The translations under genes were made by a program, and so were the position numbers. A stretch of 64,000 nucleotides of DNA, from assembly GCF_000176155.1 (NCBI RefSeq), contig NZ_ACZO01000006.1, positions 310,001-374,000 of the forward strand, given 5' to 3'. This document shows, one piece after another, positions 36,874 to 47,700 of the stretch (position 1 is its first letter; each line of letters starts with the position of its first letter). Below the pieces are notes generated by a model. The model saw nothing but the letters and a program-made list of their open reading frames with translations, did not search any database and had not been told where the DNA came from. This stretch comes from Vibrio metschnikovii CIP 69.14 (lineage in GTDB: Bacteria > Pseudomonadota > Gammaproteobacteria > Enterobacterales > Vibrionaceae).

Positions 36874-36887
36874 TTGATGAGCATCAA
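36874..36887 (+). promoter_or_regulatory. FNR box in the ndh promoter region
   Basis: TTGAT-GAGC-ATCAA is a perfect match to the FNR consensus TTGATNNNNATCAA. It lies about +14 to +27 relative to the predicted start, where binding would block transcription. FNR represses ndh in anaerobic E. coli. Confidence 0.85.
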
Positions 36888-37061
36888 AAAACGAAGAGCA
36901 AGATAAATAACTTGCCAATAGAGCTCAATTTGATTCATCGCCTTTGTTCAAAAGTGATAAACAGCAAACCTCTATAGACTTTACAACTGTATGACTAATT
37001 TTCTCAGTGTGACTCGTCGTGCTGATCCCTGATTATTACCATTTGTTTGAGGATAGTTATT

Positions 37062-38351
37062 GTGACACGTATTATTGTTGTCGGTGGAGGTGCCGGTGGA
37101 CTAGAGCTAGCCACTAAGCTCGGTCGAACGTTAGGGCGAAAGAATCGCGCTAACATCACCTTAGTGGATCGTAATTCTAGTCATCTATGGAAGCCATTGC
37201 TCCATGAAGTCGCCACTGGCTCTTTAGATGAAGGCGTTGATGCATTGAGTTACCGTGCCCATGCTAAAAATCACTGTTTTGAGTTTCAACTTGGTAGTCT
37301 AGAAGCGATTGACCGTGAGACAAAGCGGATCACGCTGAGTGAACTGAGAGATGAACATGATGAGTTATTGATGCCAAAACGTGAGCTGGAATATGATCTT
37401 CTAGTCTTAGCGATTGGCTCTAAATCTAATGATTTCAACACACCCGGAGTAAAAGAACACTGTATTTTCTTGGATAGTCCAGAGCAAGCACATCGTTTCC
37501 GTACCGAAATGAATAATGAATTTTTAAAGCTACATGCAAAAAATGGTCACGGAACGGTTGATATTGCGATTGTGGGTGCTGGAGCGACAGGGGTTGAATT
37601 ATCCGCTGAATTGCATAATGCGATTAAAGAGTTACACAGCTACGGCTTTGGTGATTTAGACTCGAGCAAGCTCAATGTTAATTTAATCGAAGCGGGCGAG
37701 CGTATTTTGCCTGCATTGCCACCACGAATTTCTGCCGCCGCGCATAGCGAACTCACTAAATTAGGGGTCAACGTTCGTACTACGACGATGGTCACTAAAG
37801 CTGAGAAAGATGGCTTAACCACCGAAGACGGCGAAAAAATCCTGGCGACGATCATGGTTTGGGCAGCAGGTATTAAAGCGCCTGATTTTATGAAAGACAT
37901 CGCAGGCTTAGAAACCAATCGTATTAACCAATTAGTCGTCAAGGATACCCTTCAGACGACTCGTGATGATGATATTTTTGTGATTGGTGATTTGGCTCAG
38001 TGTACACAGGCGGATGGTAAGTTTGTTCCGCCTCGTGCTCAAGCCGCCCATCAAATGGCGTCACAAGCGTTCAAAAATATTGTTGCTAAACTGAATGGCA
38101 GAGAATTAAAGCCTTACATCTACAAAGATCATGGCTCTTTAGTGTCACTAAGTCGTTTTTCTACCGTAGGCAGCTTAATGGGCAACTTAACCAAAGGCTC
38201 AATGATGGTTGAAGGGCGTATTGCGCGTGTGGTGTACATTTCTTTATACCGTATGCATCAAGTGGCCTTGCATGGTATTTTTAAAACAGGGCTAATGATG
38301 TTGGTGGGACGAATCAACAGAGTGCTTAGGCCGAACCTTAAATTGCACTAA
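37062..38351 (+). CDS. ndh: Type II NADH:quinone dehydrogenase
   Basis: A 429-residue peripheral membrane flavoprotein that oxidises NADH and reduces quinone without pumping protons. It has the FAD motif [18 protein letters not shown] at the N-terminus and the NAD motif [17 protein letters not shown] (about residues 170-186). The conserved block [15 protein letters not shown] and the C-terminal membrane-anchoring region [21 protein letters not shown] follow. The GTG at 37062 ([10 protein letters not shown]) is the likely start, with GAGG nine bases upstream. A TTG-initiated extension to 37047 is not needed. A perfect FNR box upstream suggests anaerobic repression. Confidence 0.96.
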   Translation: MTRIIVVGGGAGGLELATKLGRTLGRKNRANITLVDRNSSHLWKPLLHEVATGSLDEGVDALSYRAHAKNHCFEFQLGSLEAIDRETKRITLSELRDEHDELLMPKRELEYDLLVLAIGSKSNDFNTPGVKEHCIFLDSPEQAHRFRTEMNNEFLKLHAKNGHGTVDIAIVGAGATGVELSAELHNAIKELHSYGFGDLDSSKLNVNLIEAGERILPALPPRISAAAHSELTKLGVNVRTTTMVTKAEKDGLTTEDGEKILATIMVWAAGIKAPDFMKDIAGLETNRINQLVVKDTLQTTRDDDIFVIGDLAQCTQADGKFVPPRAQAAHQMASQAFKNIVAKLNGRELKPYIYKDHGSLVSLSRFSTVGSLMGNLTKGSMMVEGRIARVVYISLYRMHQVALHGIFKTGLMMLVGRINRVLRPNLKLH

Positions 38352-38385
38352 TTAAATAAAAAAACCGAAGCATAAAACTCTCAAT

Positions 38386-38416
38386 ACCGCTCACTTAACC
38401 GTGAGCGGTTTGTTTG
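38386..38416 (+). terminator. Terminator after ndh
   Basis: Stem ACCGCTCAC / GTGAGCGGT with loop TTAACC is followed by TTGTTTGT. Confidence 0.8.
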
Positions 38417-38505
38417 TATAAGGATAAGAATATTGAGGTTATTTATCTGTCATTGATATGGCTAAGTACGCTACTTTTTTCACCTCAGTTATGAATAATT
38501 TATTT

Positions 38506-39549
38506 TTAGTTAAGATTGATTTCTATATCTGACTCTATGGTAGAAGAACAAGTCAAAATATAACCTTCCTCGATTTCTTTCTCGGTTAATGCAGTTTGAT
38601 TCAAAGTCGTTACACGACCTTTACTAATTTTACATTTACAAGAGCCACAAATACCGCTGCGGCAAGCGATGATCAGAGGGATTCCTGCATTTTCAAGTAC
38701 ATCAGCAAGCAATTGTCCTTTCTGAGCCTTGATGGTTTGAGCAAAGTTAGCCACGCCAACCTTGACCTCTGTGTCTGAGAACAGAGGTTTATGAGTTTGA
38801 AGTGGGCTAAAACTTTCTTGGTAAAAATTAGCCATATCAAAGCCGAGTTCGAGTAAGTAACCTTCAACATCTCGCATGAATTTATCGGGGCCACACAAAT
38901 AGATATTACGTGAATGTATATCTGGCACTAGGGTTTTCAGCCAGTGTATATCGATTTTGCCTTGCGGATAGCCACTGTTCTTTGCGTCTTTCAACAACAG
39001 CTTCAGATGAAAATTGTCGTACAAGGTGTGATAGGTTGCCAAAGTATCAAAGTAGAGGGTTTGTTCGGGTGAACGAGCAATGTGCAAAAACTCAATATCA
39101 ATCTCCATCGTATGGTGAAGCCAATATTTTATCATAGCCATGACAGGGGTGATCCCACATCCTGCACTGATAAGTAGCACTTTACTTTGCCCATCGTGAA
39201 TTTTCGGTGGATGATCAATACAATTAAAATCACCTGTCGGAGGAAGTGCTTGGACAGTACCTGTCACCTGTAATTGATCAATCAAAAAATTCGATACTTT
39301 ACCGCCATCTACACGTTTAACGGTAATTTGGAGGTAATTCTCTGCGTTCAACGAACTGATTGAATAAGCTCTAAATTCCATCTTTCCTGCTATCTTAACT
39401 CCAAGATTGATAAATTGTCCCGGTTTAAAATCAAACAGTAACGATTCGCTCGGTTCACCGAAGCGAAGAGAAACCGTATCTTCAGTTTCAAAGAATTTAT
39501 CGATGCAGTGCAGTGTGACTGGCGTTTGATCCTGCCATTTAAAATACAT
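38506..39549 (-). CDS. hcr: NADH oxidoreductase Hcr
   Basis: A 347-residue NADH-dependent reductase that supplies electrons to Hcp. An FAD-binding ferredoxin-reductase domain comes first (about 1-120; FRAYSISS). The NAD domain follows (LLISAGCGITPVMAMI; IYLCGPDKFMRDVE) and then a C-terminal [2Fe-2S] plant-type ferredoxin (CRSGICGSCKCKI ... ILTCSS). The ATG at 39549 has AGGAG upstream. The frame extension to 39588 is unlikely. It follows hcp by 55 bases containing a strong hairpin. Confidence 0.94.
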   Translation of the reverse strand: MYFKWQDQTPVTLHCIDKFFETEDTVSLRFGEPSESLLFDFKPGQFINLGVKIAGKMEFRAYSISSLNAENYLQITVKRVDGGKVSNFLIDQLQVTGTVQALPPTGDFNCIDHPPKIHDGQSKVLLISAGCGITPVMAMIKYWLHHTMEIDIEFLHIARSPEQTLYFDTLATYHTLYDNFHLKLLLKDAKNSGYPQGKIDIHWLKTLVPDIHSRNIYLCGPDKFMRDVEGYLLELGFDMANFYQESFSPLQTHKPLFSDTEVKVGVANFAQTIKAQKGQLLADVLENAGIPLIIACRSGICGSCKCKISKGRVTTLNQTALTEKEIEEGYILTCSSTIESDIEINLN

Positions 39550-39570
39550 AATATTCTCTCCTACTATCAT

Positions 39571-39605
39571 CAAATTTAATGCCCTCATAAGAGGGCATTA
39601 AATTT
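39571..39605 (-). terminator. Hairpin between hcp and hcr
   Basis: A 12-bp perfect stem TTTAATGCCCTC / GAGGGCATTAAA with a four-base loop sits directly after the hcp stop. It is followed by only three T residues on the minus strand, so it is more likely to attenuate hcr or protect the hcp 3' end than to stop transcription fully. Confidence 0.55.
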
Positions 39606-41266
39606 TAAGCGGCCAAAATCGTTTTTAAGTCTTCTGCTACGTTGCCAATGCTACGCATATCGAACTTATCTTGAAGAATAGTGAGTAGATTATCGGTTAA
39701 AAATGCAGGGGCTGTTGGACCGGTGTAGATCCCTTTCACACCGAGTGCGAACAAGGTCAATAGGATCACTATCGCTTTTTGCTCAAACCAAGAAAGCACG
39801 AGTGTTAGAGGCAGTTCGTTGATATCGCAATCAAACTCTTTTGCCAGTGCCAAGGCCAACTGAATGGCTGAGTAAGCATCATTACATTGGCCCACATCCA
39901 ATAAACGAGGGATACCATTGATGTCGCCAAACTGGTTTTTATTAAAACGGAATTTACCGCAGGCAAGAGTGAGGATTAAAGTATCGTCAGGCGCTGCAGC
40001 GGTGAAGTCGCTATAGTAGCTGCGTTCTGCTTTATCGCCATCACAACCACCGACTAGGAAAAAGTGTTTGATATTACCCTGTTTAACTTGATCGATGACG
40101 GCTGGAGCCGCATTCATGAGCGCATTGCGACCAAAGCCAACGGTGATCATCTGCTCTATCTCGTCATGCAGGAAACCAGATTGGTTTAATGCACACTCAA
40201 TTACCTGATTAAAATCGTCACCTTCGATATGTGCAACATCCGGCCAGCCAACGATACTGCGGGTGAATAAGCGCTCAGCGTATTGGCCTACATTTGGGTT
40301 GAGTAAACAGTTGGAGGTCATAACAATCGCTCCAGGGAAATTAGCGAATTCTTTTTGTTGGTTTTGCCAAGCACTGCCATAGTTGCCAACCAAGTGAGGG
40401 TATTTATTAAGCTCAGGGTAGCCGTGGGCAGGCAGCATTTCACCATTGGTATAAACATTAATGCCTTTACCGACCGTTTGTTGCAGGATTTTTTCTAGAT
40501 CATGTAAATCGTGACCAGAGACTAGAATACACTTCCCCTTGATAGGTTTAACATTAACAGCGGTTGGCTGTGGATGGCCGAATGTGTCCGTTTCACCGAG
40601 ATCAAGCATCTCCATGACTTTATAATTCATCAAGCCAATCTTCATTGAACAATCGAGTAGCTCTGAGAGGTCGTCAGGTTCGGTACCAAGCCAAGCCATA
40701 ATGTCATGATATTGGGCGTAGATATCGTTGCTGGTTTGACCAAGTACACGCGCATGCTCCATGTAGGCAGCTGCGCCTTTTAAGCCATATAAACACAATA
40801 AACGTAAGCCAATCACATCCTCGTGAAGCATCTCTTTACCCCGATTAACCGCCACTTGTGGTGCGAGAGTTAAAATTGCCTCAACCGAATCAGGTAATTC
40901 AAATTGGGCAACGGCGGGTAGAGGTGTGATAGGTTGGTTAGTGAGTTGGCTGGCCGCCAGCACTTGTGCCTTTAAGCGCACTTGATATTCTGCAGCTAGA
41001 TGAGTCAGCTCAAGAATACGCTGTGGATCGAAATTGACATTGGTTAAGGTAGCAAAGAAAGCTTTAGGAGCCCATTGATTGATCTCATCGTCAATGATAT
41101 TGAACGAGTAGGCTTGGTTTGCCCAAAATGAAACGCCTTGCAATGTATAGACCAAGATGTCTTGTAAGTCAGAAACTTCCGCGGTCTTGCCACACATACC
41201 TTGCGTAAATGAGCAGCCTTTTATGGTTGGCGTCTGGATAGTCTGTTCACATTGAATACAGAACAT
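39605..41266 (-). CDS. hcp: Hybrid cluster protein Hcp (NO reductase / hydroxylamine reductase)
   Basis: A 553-residue protein with an iron-sulfur-oxygen hybrid cluster. In E. coli it works as a high-affinity NO reductase and S-nitrosylase. The N-terminal cysteines have spacing C-2-C-11-C-6-C (C3, C6, C18, C25), the class II pattern of enteric bacteria. Hybrid-cluster ligands are visible in [45 protein letters not shown] and [12 protein letters not shown]. The start at 41266 has GGAG upstream. A frame extension to 41302 is unlikely. It has a sigma-54 promoter and NorR-type sites upstream. Confidence 0.96.
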   Translation of the reverse strand: MFCIQCEQTIQTPTIKGCSFTQGMCGKTAEVSDLQDILVYTLQGVSFWANQAYSFNIIDDEINQWAPKAFFATLTNVNFDPQRILELTHLAAEYQVRLKAQVLAASQLTNQPITPLPAVAQFELPDSVEAILTLAPQVAVNRGKEMLHEDVIGLRLLCLYGLKGAAAYMEHARVLGQTSNDIYAQYHDIMAWLGTEPDDLSELLDCSMKIGLMNYKVMEMLDLGETDTFGHPQPTAVNVKPIKGKCILVSGHDLHDLEKILQQTVGKGINVYTNGEMLPAHGYPELNKYPHLVGNYGSAWQNQQKEFANFPGAIVMTSNCLLNPNVGQYAERLFTRSIVGWPDVAHIEGDDFNQVIECALNQSGFLHDEIEQMITVGFGRNALMNAAPAVIDQVKQGNIKHFFLVGGCDGDKAERSYYSDFTAAAPDDTLILTLACGKFRFNKNQFGDINGIPRLLDVGQCNDAYSAIQLALALAKEFDCDINELPLTLVLSWFEQKAIVILLTLFALGVKGIYTGPTAPAFLTDNLLTILQDKFDMRSIGNVAEDLKTILAA

Positions 41267-41340
41267 AATAAATCTCCGGTGTGTTAACCCTAAACAGTTC
41301 ATGTCTAGGGAAGGGCTAAAGGTAGAATCCTTTACCGAAG

Positions 41341-41356
41341 AGCAGAATTTATGCCA
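41341..41356 (-). promoter_or_regulatory. Sigma-54 promoter of hcp
   Basis: On the minus strand TGGCAT-AAATTC-TGCT keeps the GG-N10-GC spacing of -24/-12 promoters (GG at 41355-41354, GC at 41343-41342). The predicted start is near 41330, about 64 bases before the hcp ATG. NorR-like sites lie 50-90 bases upstream. Confidence 0.75.
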
Positions 41357-41408
41357 ACTTGTAATTTATTGATTTTAAAGGGGTAAATCAAACTAGTGGA
41401 CTGTGGTT

Positions 41409-41425
41409 GATGTAAAAAAGACACC
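41409..41425. promoter_or_regulatory. NorR-type site 1 upstream of hcp
   Basis: GATGT-AAAAAAG-ACACC, one mismatch from the palindrome GATGT-N7-ACATC. It lies about 80-95 bases upstream of the predicted hcp start, a normal enhancer position. Confidence 0.6.
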
Positions 41426-41430
41426 GACAG

Positions 41431-41447
41431 GATGTGATATTGACATC
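41431..41447. promoter_or_regulatory. NorR-type site 2 upstream of hcp
   Basis: GATGT-GATATTG-ACATC, a perfect GATGT-N7-ACATC palindrome that includes the GT-N7-AC core of NorR sites. Confidence 0.75.
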
Positions 41448-41458
41448 TGCTTAGTGGT

Positions 41459-42991
41459 CTATTTTGAGCTTACACCGAGTTTTTTCCCCATTCGGTACAG
41501 ATTACCGCGATCCATATGCAGAAAATCGGCGGCCTTTGACCAAACTCCATCCGATTGTCTTAATGCATGTTCAATTAAGAGCTTTTGATACACTTCTACA
41601 AGCTCGCGCATCGATTTTGGATGGAGAGGAAAAAAGCTTGATGTTGTTTTCACATCCGAACGGTGGGGTAAAATATCAAAATGGTCGATATTAATCGTCG
41701 TATGAGCTTGCTGAATAGCATGAAGTGCTGCTCGCGTTAGTGCATGTTCCAGTTCACGCACATTACCATACCAAGGCAAGCTTTCTAATTGACTGAGCAG
41801 CCTAGGGTGAACATGTAAATTTGGGGTATTGAATTGGTGACGTACTTTTTCGAGTAAGTAACCAGCCAGTACAGGAATATCCCCTTCACGTATTCTCAAT
41901 GGGGGGACCGTTATGGGAAAAACATTGAGGCGGTGAAATAAATCCGCACGAAAATGCCCCTCTGCGACTTCTTGAGCTAAATTACGGTTGCTGGCTGCAA
42001 TGATCCGGACATTAACCAAAAGGTGTTTATCACTGCCAACACGTTGTAGTTCTCCTTGCTGAATCACACGGAGCAATTTGGCTTGCAGGATTAACGGCAA
42101 TTCGCCGACTTCGTCGAGAAACAGTGTTCCCCCATCTGCAAGTTCAAATTTACCCGCTCGGTGCTGATTTGCACCAGTGAAGGCGCCTTTGACATGACCA
42201 AACAACTCACTTTCCGCTAGGCTTTCGGGTAATGCTGCGCAATTGACATAAATCATCGGATGGTCACGACGATGAGATTGAGCGTGCACTTGATGGGCGA
42301 CTAATTCTTTACCGGTTCCTGTCTCACCCAAAATCAATACTGCATAGTCTGAGGGGGCGACGATAGCGATTTGCTGACGAAGTTGCTGGATTTGTGGGCT
42401 AAGACCGACCATCTCACCTTGTTGTGAGCGGGCTTGCTGAATCAACGTTTGGGTGATGGTGCTTTGTTTTTTATTCTGTGCTTTAAGTGCTTTTAATTGA
42501 GCGATGTTGCGTAAGGTGGCCGCGGTCAGTGCCGCGAAGGTGTCGATCATTATGGGGTCAAGATGATCAAAAGCGCCGATGGTCAGTGAGTCCATCGTTA
42601 ACGCTCCGACTAACTGGCCATCAACATAAAGGCTACGCCCTAAGCAATCATGCACGGTGAGTGAGGGCTGTTCATTGAGTAAAGCACCATCAAAAGGATC
42701 GGGTAATGGACAATTGGCATCAAAGCGGACGGTTTGTTGGCTATGTAGAATTTGTTCTAAACGAGGGTGCACTTTAGGAAAATAGCGTTGACCCAAGACA
42801 CTCGTTGATAAGCCTTTTACCGCGACAGGTGTTAAAAATCCATCGTGATCAAAAACAAATAGTGCGGCCGCGTCGCAAGGAAAAACGCAAGCGACGCCAT
42901 CAATCATACATTGATATTGTTGCTGACTAGATAGGTTGGAACTTAAGTTCAATGCTATGTTAAGCACAACTTGATCGATCGCTTTGGACAT
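41459..42991 (-). CDS. norR: NorR, nitric-oxide-responsive sigma-54 activator
   Basis: A 510-residue enhancer-binding protein. The N-terminal GAF domain (about 15-165) keeps likely iron-site residues as in E. coli NorR: PLPDPFDG (D98, D101), VHDCLG (C116) and LTMDSL (D134). The AAA+ domain has Walker A GETGTGKE (222-229), GAFTGA (269-274) and Walker [15 protein letters not shown]-terminal Fis-type helix-turn-helix ends the protein. It is upstream of and codirectional with hcp-hcr. Two GATGT-N7-ACATC palindromes precede its own start, suggesting autoregulation. Confidence 0.95.
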   Translation of the reverse strand: MSKAIDQVVLNIALNLSSNLSSQQQYQCMIDGVACVFPCDAAALFVFDHDGFLTPVAVKGLSTSVLGQRYFPKVHPRLEQILHSQQTVRFDANCPLPDPFDGALLNEQPSLTVHDCLGRSLYVDGQLVGALTMDSLTIGAFDHLDPIMIDTFAALTAATLRNIAQLKALKAQNKKQSTITQTLIQQARSQQGEMVGLSPQIQQLRQQIAIVAPSDYAVLILGETGTGKELVAHQVHAQSHRRDHPMIYVNCAALPESLAESELFGHVKGAFTGANQHRAGKFELADGGTLFLDEVGELPLILQAKLLRVIQQGELQRVGSDKHLLVNVRIIAASNRNLAQEVAEGHFRADLFHRLNVFPITVPPLRIREGDIPVLAGYLLEKVRHQFNTPNLHVHPRLLSQLESLPWYGNVRELEHALTRAALHAIQQAHTTINIDHFDILPHRSDVKTTSSFFPLHPKSMRELVEVYQKLLIEHALRQSDGVWSKAADFLHMDRGNLYRMGKKLGVSSK

Positions 42992-43034
42992 AAGTAGCTC
43001 TGTTTAATCATCGAGCTCAATATGCTAACAGTTA

Positions 43035-43051
43035 GATGTCATATTCACATC
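43035..43051. promoter_or_regulatory. NorR-type site upstream of norR (proximal)
   Basis: GATGT-CATATTC-ACATC, a perfect palindrome 44 bases before the norR start. Confidence 0.65.
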
Positions 43052-43068
43052 GCATGGTTATTTTTATT

Positions 43069-43085
43069 GATGTGTGATTGACATC
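43069..43085. promoter_or_regulatory. NorR-type site upstream of norR (distal)
   Basis: GATGT-GTGATTG-ACATC, a perfect palindrome 34 bases from the proximal copy. No sigma-54 promoter was found beside it on either strand. Confidence 0.65.
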
Positions 43086-43224
43086 GATCAATTTTCAATA
43101 ACATTATAACTGAGTCAGTCATGTTGATTACGTTGGTGCTTTTAAAGTATCTGGTGATCGGTGGCTTATGCTACAGAGTCAATCTATATCATTGAGATAG
43201 AGAGTATGCTTAGCAGGACTTATT

Positions 43225-43815
43225 TTATTGTTTTAACTGATATTGATTACTGTACTGATGTGAACCACTTGAGATTGGCTCTGGAATAATTGAAAAAACC
43301 AGTCCTGCTTTTGGTTGACCATGAAAAATAAACCGATTTTGGGCAAGGCATTCTTGCTTCGCTTCGCACGCTTTAACGAGCCGTTGACTAGGAATATTGC
43401 TAGGATCACAGATAATTTCTAAACGAGTCAGTTTGAGCTGGGCAAAACTCCACTCTATCAACGCAGCTAGTGCTTCTTTCCCGAACCCTTGTTGTTGATG
43501 ATCGTCTCCTATCCAATAGCCTAAACTCGCCATATTAAACGTGGTAGAAAATTCATTAATCGCGACCATACCAACGATTTGCTGCGTTGCTTTATCGATC
43601 ACCGCAAAGCCATAGGCGTCAGCTTTTATCCAGTTTAATCGTGTTGCCAGAATAAATCGTTCAGCCTCTTGTTGGTTAAAGTGGGCATGACACCAATCAA
43701 TCCATCGATGTAAGGAGGGCGAGTGTTGAATAAGTCTTGCAAATTCGACCGCTTCATCAACCGATAAAAGGCGTAATTGCAAACGCTGAGTATTGATTAA
43801 AAATTCTGGGCTCAT
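43225..43815 (-). CDS. GNAT-family N-acetyltransferase (RimJ/RimL type)
   Basis: A 196-residue acetyltransferase. RLQLRLLSVDEAVEFARLI at the N-terminus, LGYWIGDDHQQQGFGKEALAALIEWSF (acetyl-CoA motif A) and RLEIICDPSNIPSQRLVKACEA are hallmarks of the RimJ/RimL subgroup. The substrate cannot be predicted. The ATG at 43815 has GAGG upstream. The frame extends to a GTG at 43836. The gene stands alone between norR and csiV. Confidence 0.88.
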   Translation of the reverse strand: MSPEFLINTQRLQLRLLSVDEAVEFARLIQHSPSLHRWIDWCHAHFNQQEAERFILATRLNWIKADAYGFAVIDKATQQIVGMVAINEFSTTFNMASLGYWIGDDHQQQGFGKEALAALIEWSFAQLKLTRLEIICDPSNIPSQRLVKACEAKQECLAQNRFIFHGQPKAGLVFSIIPEPISSGSHQYSNQYQLKQ

Positions 43816-43909
43816 GACAGATTGCCTCATTTTCACTGTGTGTCTTTGCCGTTGAATTCTCTATCGTGCCATATAACAACTCAACGCCCATATAGGGCGT
43901 TGGATAGGA

Positions 43910-44680
43910 TTATTGAACTCGGCGAACTTGGATAATCATGCCCATAAGAGGGTGGTCCAAATAATGGGTTTCTCCACTGCGCATGCGGCGTTTTTGATCG
44001 AGGCGATAACTTTTCAAAAAAGATTGTTTTTCCATCGTTGGTGATATGGCGATGAGGTGTCCATCTTGTACATTGGTGCGTGTATCTTGGTCGAGTTCAT
44101 CTAAGTCCAGAGAGGGATCTTGAAGGATAACTTCACGCACACTCGGTTTTTTTAAGTCAAAATTAGCTTCGGCAAACAGAAAATGCTGGACATAAATTTG
44201 TAAGGTGCCATCAAGCTCATACAGCGGTGGAGTAACGGTCTGTTCAACAACACCATCAATGGGACGGTATTGTTCGGTTTGTGCGACTCGTTCACTGCCG
44301 TTAGGATTAAACTGGGTCGAGTAGTCTTTCCCTGCTTGAATATGAAAGACGGGAGCGGATGCTCTCCCTTGATCGCCTTGACGCCAAGCGGTATGTAATA
44401 ACACTTGAAAGCCAGCATGATTGCGTAAGCGCTGAGCTTGCTCGGTTAATTGATAGTCCGTTTGAGAGAGCATACGTACGCCTTTACTTTGCCGATATTG
44501 GGCATCACTCAGGCTACCGGCACGAGAGAGATTAATCTCCGGTAAACTATTTGGCCATGACTCTTGAGTTTTCTCGGCATCAATCGCACGCTGGAAGATG
44601 ATCACTTCAATATCGAATTGTCGCTGCGCTAGGCTGGGCATGGCAACGAGCAAAAGCAGTAGTGGGATCAGTTTTTTCAT
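43910..44680 (-). CDS. csiV: CsiV family peptidoglycan-binding periplasmic protein
   Basis: A 256-residue secreted protein. The signal peptide MKKLIPLLLLLVAMPSLAQ is followed by FDIEVIIFQRAIDAEKTQESW, the opening of the CsiV (DUF2803) family found in Vibrio and relatives. In V. cholerae CsiV binds peptidoglycan and supports the PBP1A activator LpoA. The start has GGAG upstream. It lies directly after mfd on the same strand, its usual neighbour in Vibrio. Confidence 0.88.
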   Translation of the reverse strand: MKKLIPLLLLLVAMPSLAQRQFDIEVIIFQRAIDAEKTQESWPNSLPEINLSRAGSLSDAQYRQSKGVRMLSQTDYQLTEQAQRLRNHAGFQVLLHTAWRQGDQGRASAPVFHIQAGKDYSTQFNPNGSERVAQTEQYRPIDGVVEQTVTPPLYELDGTLQIYVQHFLFAEANFDLKKPSVREVILQDPSLDLDELDQDTRTNVQDGHLIAISPTMEKQSFLKSYRLDQKRRMRSGETHYLDHPLMGMIIQVRRVQ

Positions 44681-44733
44681 TATGACTCCGTCAATGTGCT
44701 GGGCACGTATTTGATTCTATTGAGCCTACCATA

Positions 44734-47700
44734 TTAGGCAGCAGGTAGTAGATTGTGCTGGAATTCTTGCAGCATGTCTGTAACAAATTGAATTCTTTCT
44801 CTTCTATCAACCAGTGGAAGGATAAACTTCAATTTAGTCGGACCTTCCATCGCAAATTGTTTCGGTTGTGCATGAAGTAGTTTAACCAAAAACATCGGGT
44901 TAATGTCAGCGTTAGGGTAGAACTCAATATACCCGCCTTTTTCATGCGCTTCGATTTTACGAATTTTCAGTGCGGCGGCGTTGAGCTTCAGTTGGGCAAT
45001 AGTCAACAGATTCAAGGCCGCATCCGGCAGTTTACCAAATCGATCGATTAATTCGACTTTAAGTTCAGCCAATTCAGTATCATCGGCGACACTGGCGATT
45101 TGTTTATAGAGTGATAAACGGCTGTTGATATCAGGGATATAATCATCAGGCAGCAGAGCTGGGATTCGTAGCTCGACTTCACTTTGTTCACGCAGTAGAT
45201 CATCCAATGATGGCTCTTTACCCGATTTTAAGGCTTCAACCGCTTGTTCTAGCATCTCCATATATAAGCTAAAACCAATCGATTGGATCTGACCACTCTG
45301 CTCATCGCCGAGTAACTCACCCGCTCCGCGAATTTCTAAGTCGTGGGTTGCTAAGGTAAATCCTGCGCCGAGATCTTCAAGCGAAGCAATGGCCTCTAAG
45401 CGTTTAATCGCATCTTTGGTCATCGCTTTAGGATGCGGTGTTAATAAATAAGCATACGCCTGGTGGTGAGAGCGACCTACTCGTCCGCGTAATTGGTGTA
45501 ATTGAGCCAATCCAAGAGTATCGGCGCGATTAATGATAATGGTATTGGCGGTGGGTACATCTATCCCCGTTTCAATGATAGTGGTACACACCAGTACGTT
45601 GTAACGCTGATGATAAAAATCATTCATGATTTGTTCGAGTTCACGCTCACGTAATTGTCCGTGGGCGACGGTGACACGAGCTTCAGGGATAAGCGCTTCC
45701 AAATCGGCAGCAACTTTCTCGATGCTTTCGACTTGGTTGTGTAAAAAGTAAACTTGACCACCACGCATGATCTCCCTTAGAACCGATTCTCGAACAACAC
45801 TGTCTTCATGTTGACGGACAAAGGTTTTAATCGCTAAGCGTCGAGCAGGCGGTGTTGCAATGATCGATAAATCGCGCATACCACTCATTGCCATATTCAG
45901 TGTGCGTGGAATCGGTGTGGCCGTTAACGTTAAAATATCTACATCGGCACGCATGGCTTTGACTTTTTCTTTCTGACGAACCCCAAAGCGGTGTTCTTCA
46001 TCAACGATTAATAGCCCTAAATCGGCAAAGATGAGATCACTGGAGAGGAGCTTGTGTGTTCCCACGACAATATCGACTTTCCCTTCGGCGACATCTTGCA
46101 TGATCTGCTTTTGCTCTTTGGCTGATTTAAAGCGTGATAGCACCTCGACACGGATCGGTAAATTGGCAAAACGGTCGCGGAAATTTTCAAAATGTTGCTG
46201 AGCCAATAAAGTTGTGGGTACTAAAATAGCCACTTGTTTATTGTTATCGGTACAAACAAAAGCGGCGCGCATCGCGACCTCAGTTTTACCGAAACCAACA
46301 TCGCCGCACACAAGTCTATCCATCGCTTTGGCTTGACACATGTCCGACAGTACCGCATTGATCGCCATGGCTTGATCGTCGGTTTCTTCAAAGGGAAAGG
46401 TGGCTTTAAAGGTGGCGTATTGGTCACGATCCAAACGGAAGCGATACCCTGGTTTCAGTTCGCGTTTAGCGTAGACATCAAGCAGTTCGGCAGCGACATC
46501 GCGGACTTTTTCCGCCGCTTTCTTGCGTGCTTTAACCCAGCTTTCTCCTCCCAGTTTATGGAGTGGCGCGGATTCTTCTGCACCTCCGGAATAACGGCTA
46601 ATTAAGTTCAGTGATGAAACGGGAACATACAGCTTGGCTTCATTTTGATATTCAAGCGTAACGTATTCGGTAGTAATGCCTCCTGCTTCGAGGGTTTGTA
46701 AGCCTAAGTAACGTCCAATACCATGGTCGATATGCACTACGGGCTGTCCCGGTTTTAACTCGGCAAGATGGCGGATCACTGCATCACTATTGGTGGATTT
46801 ACGTTCTTTCTTTCGACGTTGAACCACCCGTGCTCCGAGTAAATCGGCTTCACAAATCAAGGCGAGAGATGGATCAGTGAAAATCGCACCACGTTCGGCA
46901 GCGCCGATCACCAAAGCCAATCGCTCTGAACTTTGCCAAGCGTCATCAAAAGAAGCGAATGCGGTAGGGCGTAACTTAATTCGCTGTAATAGCTCGAGTA
47001 GCGCTTCGCGTCGTCCTTCAGACTCAACCGAGAAAATAATCTTACCGGTAAATTGCTCGCTAAATTGACGTAAGGCGGCGAGGGGTTCTTTATTTTGCTG
47101 TTGAATCGCTAAATCAGGCAGTGCGGTAATGGCTAAGTTACTTCTACCAGCCTTTTCTTGAATCGGGTCGATGGACAGTTGTAACTGAGCAAAATCTTTG
47201 GCGCGTGCGAATAAATCGTCTTTTTTTAACCACAATTCGTCAGGCGCTAGCAATGGGCGTAACGGATCTATATTCCGTTGATCATAACGATACGCGACAT
47301 CAGCGAGAAATTGGTCAATGGCGCTTTCAACCTGACCTAATAAAATTAATTGACTATGATCCGGGAGATAATCAAACAGTGTTTCGGTATGTTCAAAAAA
47401 TAGCGGTTGCCAATATTCAATCCCCGCAGGCCATGTGCCTTTAGAAACCTGCATATAGATAGATTCAGGCTCACGACGGGCATCAAATCGTTGCCGAAAA
47501 CGGGCACGAAATGCTTCTATGGCTTGCTCGGTGGTCGGAAATTCATGAGCAGGAAGTAGACGAATTTGATCGATTTGCTGAATAGAACGTTGATTTTCTG
47601 GGTCAAAAATTCGAATCGTGTCAATTTCATCATCAAAAAAATCAATTCGATAAGGGGAATCACTGCCCATAGGGAAGAGATCCAGGATCGACCCACGACT

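Noticed and set aside
46234..46605. 123-codon plus-strand frame inside mfd
   Set aside because: It is antisense to the well-conserved helicase region and has no independent support.
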